NCBI GenBank assembly: GCA_020025885.1 | Contig: JAHHRJ010000033.1 | Location: 1 to 24,948, forward strand | Length of the DNA stretch: 24,948 nt | Direction of reading: 5' to 3' | From: Butyricicoccus sp. | Lineage (GTDB): Bacteria > Bacillota > Clostridia > Oscillospirales > Butyricicoccaceae | Part shown: in pieces, positions 15,358 through 22,907 of the stretch | Position numbering within the stretch: position 1 is the stretch's first letter | Layout: each line of letters begins with the position of its first letter | The notes under the pieces: model-generated | Told to the model about the DNA's origin: nothing | What the model saw: only the letters and a program-made list of their open reading frames with translations | Database searches by the model: none | Program-made: the position numbers and the translations under genes

Positions 15358-17358
15358 TTAGCTATCGCTGTCATCGCTTTCCTGATAACGGCGAATCGCG
15401 TTTTCTGCATCAACCTTAACTTCCTGTACCGAGCCGTGCATGATCTGTGCACCTGCTGATGAATGATTACCGCCGCCGCCAAGGTGCTCCATAATGAGCT
15501 GTACATTGACTGTGCCATTGGATCGTGCAGATACCAGAACATCATCACCCGCGCGGAACACCACAACCGATGCATTCACGCCGTTGATTTTGAGCAGGCT
15601 GTCTGCCGCCTTCGCTGCTGTGACGCGATTAACATCGTCCGACGTCACAGCCAGTACAATGCCTTCTCCGCAGTCCTTCGCATCTGCAATGATGCGCTGC
15701 TGTGCAATATATTCATCAAAGTTTGATTGAAACAGCTTCATGACTTCGCTCATGTCTGCGCCTGCACGTTTAAGGTATGCTGCTGCCTCAAAGGTACGTA
15801 CACCCGTCTTGACAGAAAAACCCTTGGTGTCGAGATATAAACCAGCAAACATGCATTCTGCCTCTATTTTGAGGATGTCGCTTGTCGGAACCATATATTG
15901 CAGCATTTCACTGACCAGTTCGCAAGTGGAAGATGCATATGGCTCATGCAGATTGAGCGCAAAATTTTCAATGTAGCTTGCCGCGCGTCGGTGGTGATCG
16001 ATGACAGCCACCTTGTTAATGGATTCCAGAAGCGACTGAGACTCCACATAATCCGGACGGTTCGTATCCACTATAATGAGCAGTGTGTTAAAATCGCACT
16101 GCACCATCGCTTCATCCGGTGTAATCAGCAAATCTTCATATTCTGGCACAGCTTTGACCTTTTCAATGAGGTCATGCGCCATCGTTTTATCCTGATTAAT
16201 GACGATATGTACCGGTTTTTCTCGGTGACGTACCGCACACGCCATACCAACAGCCGCACCAAATGCATCCATATCGCTCATTTTGTGTCCCATGATCATA
16301 ACTTGGGAAGAATCTCGGATGAGCTGCACGAGCGCATTGGCAACCACACGAGATTTGACCTTGGTGCGCTTTTCCAGTTCCTTAGATAAACCACCAAAAA
16401 AGTCAAAGTTATAGCGCGTTTTGATGACCGCCTGATCGCCACCACGCGAGAGTGCCATATCCAGCGCAACGCCAGCATTGCGCCAATTTTCCTCATAGCT
16501 TTCGCCATCTTTGCCAATACCAATGGAGAGCGTTGCAACAATACCTGCACGGCTTTGAATGCTGCGCACATCTTGCAGCACACTGAACTTCTTCTGTTGC
16601 AGCTTTTCAAATTGTGCTTCTTCCAGCACAAAAATATACTTATCGCGGTCATACTTACGCAAGAGTGCCTGACTTTCCTGCGTCCATTCTCCGATCTTGC
16701 GGTTGATATCTGCCATAAGGCTTGATTTTTCCAAATCCGTTGCCTCTTTGATCAACTCTTCATAGTTGTCAATGGAGATAATTGCAACCACCGGACGGCT
16801 GCTGCTGTATGCATCACGCATTTCGATGAGTTCGGTGCATGGCACAAAGTAAATGAGCATGAGCACCTCGTCTGGCTGCTCTTCATCCGTCGAGAGCAGA
16901 TTGCCAAATGCCCAAAATACATTCTGACCGATCCGCACTTCACCCGGATACTGTGCCTTGCCCTCAACCAACCAATGGGTATCAAAATCGGGTGCTATGT
17001 CCGCGAGTTTATCGCTGAGCGCAGCATCAAATAAGCCTGTGCTCTCAGCAAACGCATCATTGGTCCAGATGATTTGCCCCGTAGCGGCTTGCGCGATCAT
17101 AGTTGGCATAGGAAAGTGCGTGATGGAGGCCTGTGCCGCATCGCCAACGGATAGTGTGACCTTCTGCATATATTTAATGATATCCCGCCGACGTGTGCGT
17201 TCCTGATAATGGTATCCCAAGAACAGGAAGCCATCCAGCGCAATGCCAATAACTGCGATCGGCACAGAAATATAGGCACATGCCACAGCAAACAGCATAA
17301 AAACCCAAAAATATACCTGGTAACTAGGCTGTAATAGTTTTTTCAGTCGCTTATCCAA
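15358..17358 (-). CDS. gdpP: Cyclic-di-AMP phosphodiesterase GdpP
   Basis: A 666-residue membrane protein that hydrolyses c-di-AMP to pApA, controlling potassium and cell-wall homeostasis. Order of parts: two membrane helices (about 14-50); a PAS-like domain (about 85-180); a degenerate GGDEF domain whose active-site segment reads RGGDQAVIK; then a DHH/DHHA1 phosphodiesterase with GHKMSDMDAFG (357-367), VDTNRPDY, AVIDHHRR (DHH at 454) and the DHHA1 motif GGGGNHSSAGA. Length is close to B. subtilis GdpP (659). The start is TTG 17358, with GGGGGG eight nt upstream. A more upstream ATG would lie at or before the predicted transcription start. First gene of the six-gene operon. Confidence 0.93.
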   Translation of the reverse strand: MDKRLKKLLQPSYQVYFWVFMLFAVACAYISVPIAVIGIALDGFLFLGYHYQERTRRRDIIKYMQKVTLSVGDAAQASITHFPMPTMIAQAATGQIIWTNDAFAESTGLFDAALSDKLADIAPDFDTHWLVEGKAQYPGEVRIGQNVFWAFGNLLSTDEEQPDEVLMLIYFVPCTELIEMRDAYSSSRPVVAIISIDNYEELIKEATDLEKSSLMADINRKIGEWTQESQALLRKYDRDKYIFVLEEAQFEKLQQKKFSVLQDVRSIQSRAGIVATLSIGIGKDGESYEENWRNAGVALDMALSRGGDQAVIKTRYNFDFFGGLSKELEKRTKVKSRVVANALVQLIRDSSQVMIMGHKMSDMDAFGAAVGMACAVRHREKPVHIVINQDKTMAHDLIEKVKAVPEYEDLLITPDEAMVQCDFNTLLIIVDTNRPDYVESQSLLESINKVAVIDHHRRAASYIENFALNLHEPYASSTCELVSEMLQYMVPTSDILKIEAECMFAGLYLDTKGFSVKTGVRTFEAAAYLKRAGADMSEVMKLFQSNFDEYIAQQRIIADAKDCGEGIVLAVTSDDVNRVTAAKAADSLLKINGVNASVVVFRAGDDVLVSARSNGTVNVQLIMEHLGGGGNHSSAGAQIMHGSVQEVKVDAENAIRRYQESDDSDS

Positions 17359-17395
17359 AGCAAAGTCCCCCCTTTGCACATAATTATACAGATAT

Positions 17396-17424
17396 AGTAT
17401 AGCAAACTGCCGAGACAATGTAAA
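17396..17424 (-). promoter_or_regulatory. Promoter of the gdpP operon
   Basis: On the minus strand: TTTACA (17424-17419), a 17-bp spacer, then TATACT (17401-17396); each box matches 5 of 6 consensus bases. The promoter lies back to back with that of the glyoxalase gene, the two -35 boxes being 7 bp apart. A second TATAAT-like box lies closer to the gene (17382-17387) without a good -35. Confidence 0.65.
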
Positions 17425-17431
17425 CGATAAC

Positions 17432-17460
17432 TTGTCTTTTGCGCCCTAATATGTTATTGT
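17432..17460 (+). promoter_or_regulatory. Promoter of the glyoxalase gene
   Basis: TTGTCT (17432-17437), a 17-bp spacer, then TATTGT (17455-17460), with an extended TG before the -10. The -10 coincides with one arm of a palindrome (17455-17467). Confidence 0.5.
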
Positions 17461-17467
17461 AACAATA
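17455..17467. promoter_or_regulatory. Candidate operator palindrome over the -10
   Basis: TATTGT-A-ACAATA is a perfect 6-bp inverted repeat around one central base. It covers the -10 region of the plus-strand promoter and ends about 10 bp before the AGGAGG site. Its position would suit a repressor. AT-rich palindromes also arise by chance, so this is tentative. Confidence 0.35.
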
Positions 17468-17492
17468 TATTTGTGTCAGGAGGAATCTTTCT

Positions 17493-17884
17493 ATGCAGTT
17501 TTCATTTTATCACACCAACTATAACGTCCGCGATTTAGAACGTTCCCTGAAATTTTACGAGGAAGCACTGGGTCTGACCGAGCAGCACTGGGTCTGACCG
17601 AGCAGCGCCGCATCAACGCAGAAGATGGCTCTTTTATCATCGTCTATCTCGGTGATGGCGTTTCTCCTTTCCAGCTCGAGCTAACTTGGCTGCGCGACTG
17701 GGAGCGCGATTATAACCTTGGTGACAACGAGTTCCATCTTGCATTCCGTGTCGATGACTATGAGACAGCCCATGCAAAGCATAAGGAGATGGGCTGCATC
17801 TGCTTTGAAAACCCAGAAATGGGCATTTATTTCATCAGTGACCCAGATGGCTACTGGTTGGAAGTTGTGCCAACACACAAATAA
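17493..17884 (+). pseudogene. Glyoxalase/VOC-family gene, frameshifted by a 20-bp duplication
   Basis: From ATG 17493 (AGGAGG upstream) the frame reads MQFSFYHTNYNVRDLERSLK... and hits TGA at 17595-17597 after 34 residues. An exact 20-bp tandem duplication (17564-17606) causes this: with one copy removed, the frame continues uninterrupted to TAA 17882-17884, giving 123 residues that end ISDPDGYWLEVVPTHK. The repaired protein matches lactoylglutathione lyase-like VOC enzymes: the H near the N-terminus, the FYEEALGL motif, and the metal-ligand regions around ELTWL, EFHLAF and WLEVV. Family members detoxify methylglyoxal or act on other small substrates; the exact substrate cannot be told here. 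The rest of the gene has no further lesion, so the duplication is recent, a switch, or an assembly error. Confidence 0.88.
17564..17606 (+). repeat. Exact 20-bp tandem duplication inside the glyoxalase gene
   Basis: The unit AGCACTGGGTCTGACCGAGC occurs twice head to tail (17564-17583, 17584-17603), and the match runs 3 bases into a third copy. Twenty is not a multiple of three, so the gene is frameshifted. Confidence 0.97.
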
Positions 17885-17914
17885 GAAAAAGGGCTGTAAA
17901 AACAACCTGAACAA

Positions 17915-17959
17915 AAGGTGCATATCTACTTGCGAATGACCGCAGTAGGTATGCACCTT
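17915..17959. terminator. Long hairpin between convergent genes, likely bidirectional terminator
   Basis: AAGGTGCATATCTACT (17915-17930) pairs with AGTAGGTATGCACCTT (17944-17959), 16 bp with one G-T wobble and a 13-nt loop. It is 30 bp past the glyoxalase stop. The minus-strand exit (TTTTGTTC) and plus-strand exit (GCTTTAT) are only partly T-rich, so termination efficiency is uncertain. Confidence 0.5.
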
Positions 17960-18182
17960 GCTTTATCCACCTATGCCATAAAATCGCCTCTGATGCAGAG
18001 CCAGTTCCAGTGGAAACCGGCTCTGATCCCGTCGGTTTCGCGCCCGACAGCGCAGATTGGAGCGGAATTTAAGGCGCATGTCCTTGAATTTTGAACATTT
18101 CAGGTCACTTTACTCCAAAACAGTGAAAAGACTTTTTGACGACTTATTTTATCATTCTACTTGCTTCCATTGAAGCGACTCT
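17960..18182. other. Gene-free, hairpin-rich stretch
   Basis: No start codon with a ribosome binding site and no credible reading frame on either strand. Inverted repeats include AGAGCC...GGCTCT (17997-18024), GTCGG...CCGAC (18031-18048) and GCTTC...GAAGC (18163-18176). Copy B of the intergenic repeat (18103-18140) is also here. No clear terminator directly follows the minus-strand gene ending at 18183. Could be a dispersed repeat unit or a structured 3' untranslated region. Confidence 0.5.
18103..18140 (+). repeat. Copy B of the short intergenic repeat
   Basis: GGTCACTTTACTCCAAAA followed directly by CAGTGAAAAGACTTTTTGAC, matching the two blocks at 7-52 in the same orientation but with a shorter spacer. 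It also lies just beyond the 3' end of a minus-strand gene. Confidence 0.5.
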
Positions 18183-19367
18183 TTATTTTACAATAAAACC
18201 ATTTGGCAGACGTCGTCCGTCTCTATTGCCCGTTGAGGTTGTCGGCGAATTGATGACACGCCCCTGATAATACATAACAGAGGAAGAACCACCATCGAGG
18301 TTCGATGCCTGCACTGCGCCATAATCCCACAGAATATCACGGCAATCTACACCGCGGCTACCCATGGAACCACCCTTATTGCGTCCGTTGATAACCAGCA
18401 TGAGTACTGTTTTATCCTCTCTCTGTCCAATGGCTGTGCGCGGCTGTAAACTGTTAATTGAGCTCAGCTCCTGCATCTTCTCGCCATTTACGATCAGCGC
18501 CGGACCAAACTCAACCGCATCTACCATCTGTTCCGCAGTTGTGGTATCACCGATGAGGAAGCGATGTTCTGCATCAAATCCAATGATCTTATATCCATGT
18601 CCAAACGCACCTTGCAGCTTTTTTCCGTCCTTCTTTACATAACCATATGGTGTGCCGCCTTCTGCCGCATCACCATTGTCAATAAAGCCGGATGCATTGA
18701 TTCCAAGGATCGCCTCATTGTAATCCGCAAGCTCTGGCATACGCTGACCCGCGCGATGTCCCATGCCCTTACACAGTCCAAGCGATACGCGAGATGGGTC
18801 TTTTACGATCGCAATATATCCCGTATATTCTGTACCCAGTGCACCTTCTCGGTTGAGTTCCACAATCATAAGATCTTTCTGGGCATTGATTGCAACGACT
18901 TTATCTCCCTGACGGGTCACGATTCCGGTATCTTCCTTCTTTTCACACCAGTCCATGTTAATGTTTTCATATCCATTTTCTATGTACCGCGGATGCTCCG
19001 CAAAGAAAGCCTCTGTGCTCGCACGATCCAAGTCGTCAAACATCGCATAGAACTTATCTTTTTCCGTAAGCGGCTGTTCCACTGGCTGAACAGCAGGCTG
19101 CTCTTCCTGCGCCCAAACCGATTGTACATCCTTCTGGCTTTCAAACATTCTCTTTCGCGCCTCAACCACTTCGGTTACCATATCTTCTGGAAAAAACGCG
19201 GTTGCAAGCCACTGGTGCGTCATGGTTTCCATCGCCGTGGAAATCCAAAGGGTACGCAGTTCAGTGACCAGGGAATTGGTACTATAAACAACAAATGGAT
19301 AAAACACCGTAAGCCCCAACAGGATAATGATGGTGAAATACAGCTTGATTCGCCGTGACACGCTCAT
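18183..19367 (-). CDS. Membrane-anchored phosphodiester glycosidase-domain protein
   Basis: A 394-residue protein with one N-terminal membrane segment (about 9-28) after a short basic stretch, so the rest is probably outside the cell. The C-terminal half (about 155-394) matches the NAGPA/phosphodiester glycosidase domain: GINASGF (222-228), PRTAIGQ (309-315), VLMLVINGR (321-329), DCRDILWDYGAVQASNLDGGSSSVM (341-365; the LDGG motif is typical). This family is often annotated as exopolysaccharide biosynthesis or removal of GlcNAc-1-phosphate caps; the true substrate here is unknown. Residues 60-150 between anchor and domain are Glu/Gln-rich. ATG 19367 has GAGGAG nine nt upstream; an Arg-rich upstream extension overlaps the helicase gene and is rejected. 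Lies 40 bp after the helicase gene, likely cotranscribed. Confidence 0.82.
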   Translation of the reverse strand: MSVSRRIKLYFTIIILLGLTVFYPFVVYSTNSLVTELRTLWISTAMETMTHQWLATAFFPEDMVTEVVEARKRMFESQKDVQSVWAQEEQPAVQPVEQPLTEKDKFYAMFDDLDRASTEAFFAEHPRYIENGYENINMDWCEKKEDTGIVTRQGDKVVAINAQKDLMIVELNREGALGTEYTGYIAIVKDPSRVSLGLCKGMGHRAGQRMPELADYNEAILGINASGFIDNGDAAEGGTPYGYVKKDGKKLQGAFGHGYKIIGFDAEHRFLIGDTTTAEQMVDAVEFGPALIVNGEKMQELSSINSLQPRTAIGQREDKTVLMLVINGRNKGGSMGSRGVDCRDILWDYGAVQASNLDGGSSSVMYYQGRVINSPTTSTGNRDGRRLPNGFIVK

Positions 19368-19407
19368 GCGCTTTCGCTCCTCTCTCTTACCAAACTGGCA
19401 GGAATGC

Positions 19408-21174
19408 TTATCCGCGTGCACGTCCACGACCGGAACGTGTCTGCGGTTTTCTCTGCACCTTTCCCTGTTTGGCTTGCCGCGCCTGTGCAGATTTCTTCTG
19501 CGCAGCCTGACGTGTCTGCGCCGATGCAGTCCCCTTCTTCTGTTCCGTCTCGCGGGTCTGTGCAGCTGCTTTTTTCTGCACCGCCTCACGCTCTGCGAGC
19601 TTTGCCTCTACCTTCGCACGGATTCGCGCTGCTGTGCTCGGGGAGAGCGGACGACCAGATGGCGGCGTCATCACATCCACACGGGTCTCCTGCTCTTCTC
19701 TGCGCTTTCTGCCGCGTTCTTGCTTTCCTGTGCGCACAGCCGCCGGTTTGCGTCCTGTTTCATTGTGTGCACTACCGCGCTTTGATGTGCCTTGCTTTGT
19801 GCCTTGCTTCTTTTGTACGGGTTTGCGCGCTTCTTCGGTGTTTCTGCCACGCTTTGGCTTGTCTGCATTTTTCTCTGCCCACACAGAATTTGCCGCCTTT
19901 GGCTTGCGGCTCTGTGGTATAGCTTTCCCTTCTGCCGAACGATTTCCATGATTCGGACGGCGTGTCCGCTCTGGCTTTGCAGGACGCTCTGCTGGCAAGG
20001 TCGGATCATGGCGGACATAGCGTGCTGCATCCTGTGCCTCTGCCAGTTCAATACCTGCTGGCGGTTCGAGTGCTGGAATGTTGACGTGTGTGAGTGTCTC
20101 AATATCCTTAAGGTATGGTAGCTCTGACGGATCGCAGAAGGAAAGTGCTGTGCCCTCCTGTCCTGCTCTGCCAGTGCGTCCAATCCGGTGCACATAGGTT
20201 TCCGGAACATTTGGCAAATCAAAATTGATAACGAGCGGAAGCTCATTAATATCGATTCCACGTGCCGCGATATCTGTCGCAACCAATACCGGAATTTTGT
20301 AGTCCTTAAACTGCTTCAGCGCATTCTGGCGTGCATTCTGTGACTTATCGCCATGGATCGCCTTTGCCGGAATGCCTGCACGGGACAGATCACGTGCCAC
20401 GCGGTCTGCACCATGCTTGGTGCGGGTAAATACCAGCGTCTGTGGGATGCTGTGCTCTTTGAGTACCACCTGAAGCAGCTCACGCTTGGCATGTTTTTCC
20501 GCAAAGTATACACCCTGCTCAATGCGTTCTACTGGAGTCGCTGCCAACTTGATAGAAATGCGCTCTGGCTTATAAAGCAAGCTCTCTGCCAGCTCTGCGA
20601 TCTCCTTGGGCATGGTTGCGGAGAACATCAAGGTCTGACGCTTCTTAGGCAAAAATTCCACAATGCGCTTGACATCGGTGATAAAGCCCATATCCAGCAT
20701 TTGGTCGGCTTCATCGAGCACAAAGCATTCTACGCTGCCGATATCGAGCAGTTGCTGCCCCATCAGATCCCACAGGCGTCCTGGTGTTGCAACCAGAATA
20801 TCCACACCGTTTTTGAGTGCTTCTACCTGTGGATTTTGGGATACACCGCCAAAGATGACAGTAGATACACGTCCTGTATAGCGTCCATACTGGCATAAAT
20901 TCTCGTAGATTTGAAGCGCCAGCTCACGTGTTGGGGTCAAAATCAAACCACGCACGGGGCGCACTTCTCCCTGTGCAGGGCGTCCCATTCTTTGTAGCAT
21001 AGGGATCGCGAACGCCGCTGTTTTTCCTGTACCCGTCTGTGCACAGCCCAAAAGGTCACGCCCAGCCAAAACACTCGGGATCGCCTTCTGCTGGATGGGA
21101 GTCGGTGTATCATAACCGACTTCCCGAATCGCCTTAAGAATGGACGGGTCTATCTGTAAATCTTGAAATCTCAT
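19408..21174 (-). CDS. DEAD-box RNA helicase with long basic tail
   Basis: A 588-residue ATP-dependent RNA helicase of the RhlE/CshA type, probably acting in RNA decay, ribosome assembly or cold adaptation. The core has the Q motif (F...PTPIQQKAIP), motif I AQTGTGKT, Ia PTRELA, Ib TPGR, motif II DEAD, motif III SAT, and motifs V and VI (VATDIAARGIDI, HRIGRTGRAG). The last roughly 200 residues are low-complexity, rich in Lys, Arg, Gln and Ala, with reiterated QTR/QKK/QAR units, and should be disordered and RNA-binding. ATG 21174 has TAGGAG five nt upstream. No convincing promoter was found in the 145 bp shared with the divergent permease gene, although one must be near. Confidence 0.93.
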   Translation of the reverse strand: MRFQDLQIDPSILKAIREVGYDTPTPIQQKAIPSVLAGRDLLGCAQTGTGKTAAFAIPMLQRMGRPAQGEVRPVRGLILTPTRELALQIYENLCQYGRYTGRVSTVIFGGVSQNPQVEALKNGVDILVATPGRLWDLMGQQLLDIGSVECFVLDEADQMLDMGFITDVKRIVEFLPKKRQTLMFSATMPKEIAELAESLLYKPERISIKLAATPVERIEQGVYFAEKHAKRELLQVVLKEHSIPQTLVFTRTKHGADRVARDLSRAGIPAKAIHGDKSQNARQNALKQFKDYKIPVLVATDIAARGIDINELPLVINFDLPNVPETYVHRIGRTGRAGQEGTALSFCDPSELPYLKDIETLTHVNIPALEPPAGIELAEAQDAARYVRHDPTLPAERPAKPERTRRPNHGNRSAEGKAIPQSRKPKAANSVWAEKNADKPKRGRNTEEARKPVQKKQGTKQGTSKRGSAHNETGRKPAAVRTGKQERGRKRREEQETRVDVMTPPSGRPLSPSTAARIRAKVEAKLAEREAVQKKAAAQTRETEQKKGTASAQTRQAAQKKSAQARQAKQGKVQRKPQTRSGRGRARG

Positions 21175-21234
21175 GGATACTCCTATCATAAATGCCGGAC
21201 TTCCGACAGTTTTAACGAAACTAGTGGGTTTCCC

Positions 21235-21264
21235 TTGTAAGTATTGCATGCTCTGTGTTATAAT
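21235..21264 (+). promoter_or_regulatory. Promoter of the permease gene
   Basis: TTGTAA (21235-21240), an 18-bp spacer, then TATAAT (21259-21264) with an extended TG (TGTTATAAT). About 55 bp before the chosen start. No metal-sensing riboswitch fits in so short a leader. Confidence 0.65.
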
Positions 21265-21319
21265 TAAAAGCTATACGGATACTCTTTTGTGAAACCATTG
21301 TGAGGTGAAAGAACAAACT

Positions 21320-22174
21320 ATGGTACATGCATTGGAACATGCACTGGAACACGCGATCGGGGATGTATTACAGGCGCTCCCCATTCTGCTCATTGTTTAC
21401 GCGCTGCTTTATTGGGTAGAAAACCGCCTGCGTTCCACACCAGCTTTGCTCGAAAAAACAGCTGAATTTGGTCCGGTGGTCGGTGCCCTTGCCGGACTCA
21501 TACCACAATGCGGATTTTCCGCAGCGGCATCTGCACTGTTCGTAGATGGCTATTTAGCCCCTGCAACCTTGGTCGCAGTTTTTCTGGCAACTTCGGACGA
21601 AGCACTGCCTGTCCTGCTTTCTGAAAGTGTTCCAGGTCCAGCCATTACCACTCTATTTGTTTCTAAATTTGTGCTTGCCGTTGTCGGCGGCTACGCTCTC
21701 AAACTGGTTTGGGGCAAGAAGCACAATCAGAATTACGCAATCGAATTAGAGATGAAAGGCGGCTGTGGCTGTGGCTGTGATGATGGACCGGTGCGCGGCA
21801 TTTTTGGGCGCACACTCAGCACAGTTGCGATGCTGATTGGTATTGGCTTTGTGTTAGAGCTTACCATTCATTTCATTGGTGCCGAAAACCTGTCTGTGAT
21901 CATGCTGAAAAACAGTATCTTGCAGCCGATCATTTGTGCATTCATTGGGCTGATCCCCAGTTGTGCGATCTCCGTCCTGCTCACCCAGCTATATACCAGC
22001 GGTGTCATCGGCATGGGCAGTCTCATTGCAGGTCTTTCCACGGGTGCGGGATTCGGCTATATGATCTTGCTCAGCAATGAGAACGGACGCAAACGCGCAC
22101 GTCCTATTATTCTTGCCACATTGATCCTTGCGATTATTGGCGGTCTTGTCACATATTTTCTTTTCGATTTATAA
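21320..22174 (+). CDS. ArsP_2-type heavy-metal/arsenic permease family protein
   Basis: A 284-residue integral membrane protein matching the putative 10-TM heavy-metal exporter family (ArsP_2, often annotated arsenic efflux or manganese transporter). The sequence has two similar halves: GLIPQCGFSAAASALF (first half) and GLIPSCAISVLLTQLY (second half), each with a conserved Pro and Cys in a membrane segment. LATSDEALPVLLSE is also characteristic. The soluble loop between halves carries GGCGCGCDDG, a probable metal- or metalloid-binding cluster. The N-terminus has a small HALEHALEHA repeat. The start is unclear: ATG 21320 has GAGGTG 12 nt upstream, while GTG 21305 overlaps that site. Transported substrate not known. 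A single-gene unit divergent from the helicase. Confidence 0.8.
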   Translation: MVHALEHALEHAIGDVLQALPILLIVYALLYWVENRLRSTPALLEKTAEFGPVVGALAGLIPQCGFSAAASALFVDGYLAPATLVAVFLATSDEALPVLLSESVPGPAITTLFVSKFVLAVVGGYALKLVWGKKHNQNYAIELEMKGGCGCGCDDGPVRGIFGRTLSTVAMLIGIGFVLELTIHFIGAENLSVIMLKNSILQPIICAFIGLIPSCAISVLLTQLYTSGVIGMGSLIAGLSTGAGFGYMILLSNENGRKRARPIILATLILAIIGGLVTYFLFDL

Positions 22175-22194
22175 CGCAATACTTATTTGAATGG

Positions 22195-22214
22195 GGGACG
22201 GCATACGCCGTCCC
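22195..22214 (+). terminator. GC-rich hairpin after the permease gene
   Basis: GGGACGGC-ATAC-GCCGTCCC, a perfect 8-bp stem about 20 bp past the stop codon. It has no T-tract, so it may be an RNA-stabilising hairpin upstream of the true terminator at 22248. Confidence 0.4.
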
Positions 22215-22247
22215 TCATTGAATTTGATATTATGTTTATATAATACC

Positions 22248-22273
22248 ATGCGCCATATATGGCGCATTTTTTA
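22248..22273 (+). terminator. Intrinsic terminator of the permease gene
   Basis: The 20-bp palindrome ATGCGCCATATATGGCGCAT (22248-22267) ends in a run of six T's. Its tail overlaps the stop codon of the convergent CpXC gene. On the minus strand no T-run follows. Confidence 0.75.
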
Positions 22274-22885
22274 TTCATTGCGCAGCAGCTCGAGTGTTTC
22301 TGCCGCCCAGTCTACATCAATCTTAACAAAGTCATGCGGTGTATAAAGACGCTCCTGCACATCCTGTAAAATACGCTGATAGCTTACGCCTGGCATTGCA
22401 ATATACTGCTCGGCTCCATCTGAGAGAACCGCCGCAAAGCGAAAATCAGCCGTGCGTTCATCCAGTCCATGATACAGCAGTTCCACCACATCAAGGTCAT
22501 GCTTGAGCTGTAAAAACAGGATAAACTTCATGATCTCAACCGCACGGTCATCCAAACCACGTTCTAAAATCTGCACTTTTTCGCGGAATGCATTGAGATC
22601 ATCTACATAGCGCAGGGTATATCCTGCAAGCGGATCAAAGCGACCGGTTTCCGGTTTTTTTCCATCTGGCGCAAGCCAAACCATAAACTGCCCTGCAATA
22701 TCGTGATACAGGCAGGGATCTTCCACCAACATCGTTGTGCCGCAGTTGGGGCACTTCCAACGGAACAGGGATAGATCCTGCACTTTGGCGCGAACGGATG
22801 GGTCACGATCTGGGCTGATACGCGTCAGCGGCACACGCTCGCATTCCTGCTCACAGTGCGGACATTCAATGCGTGCTTTTGCCAT
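22271..22885 (-). CDS. CpXC-domain zinc-ribbon protein
   Basis: A 204-residue cytosolic protein starting with two CxxC pairs: CPHC (residues 9-12) and CPNC (45-48), which should form a zinc ribbon. This matches the CpXC domain family, found in many Firmicutes and of unknown function. The remainder (about 60-204) is mostly helical and has no motif I recognise. ATG 22885 has GGAGG five nt upstream. It follows the ABC-F gene by 22 bp, so it is probably cotranscribed with a ribosome-associated ATPase; a functional link is only suggested by position. Confidence 0.8.
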   Translation of the reverse strand: MAKARIECPHCEQECERVPLTRISPDRDPSVRAKVQDLSLFRWKCPNCGTTMLVEDPCLYHDIAGQFMVWLAPDGKKPETGRFDPLAGYTLRYVDDLNAFREKVQILERGLDDRAVEIMKFILFLQLKHDLDVVELLYHGLDERTADFRFAAVLSDGAEQYIAMPGVSYQRILQDVQERLYTPHDFVKIDVDWAAETLELLRNE

Positions 22886-22907
22886 AGTTTCCTCCTTGCC
22901 GGATGGC

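Noticed and set aside
19368..19589. Arg-rich N-terminal extension of the phosphodiester glycosidase-like protein
   Set aside because: It lies inside the helicase gene's tail in another frame; a strong ribosome binding site marks ATG 19367, followed by a normal membrane anchor.
21335..21364. HALEHALEHA repeat as a possible coding satellite
   Set aside because: Only two and a half imperfect units, in an amphipathic N-terminal helix of the permease; not a meaningful repeat array.
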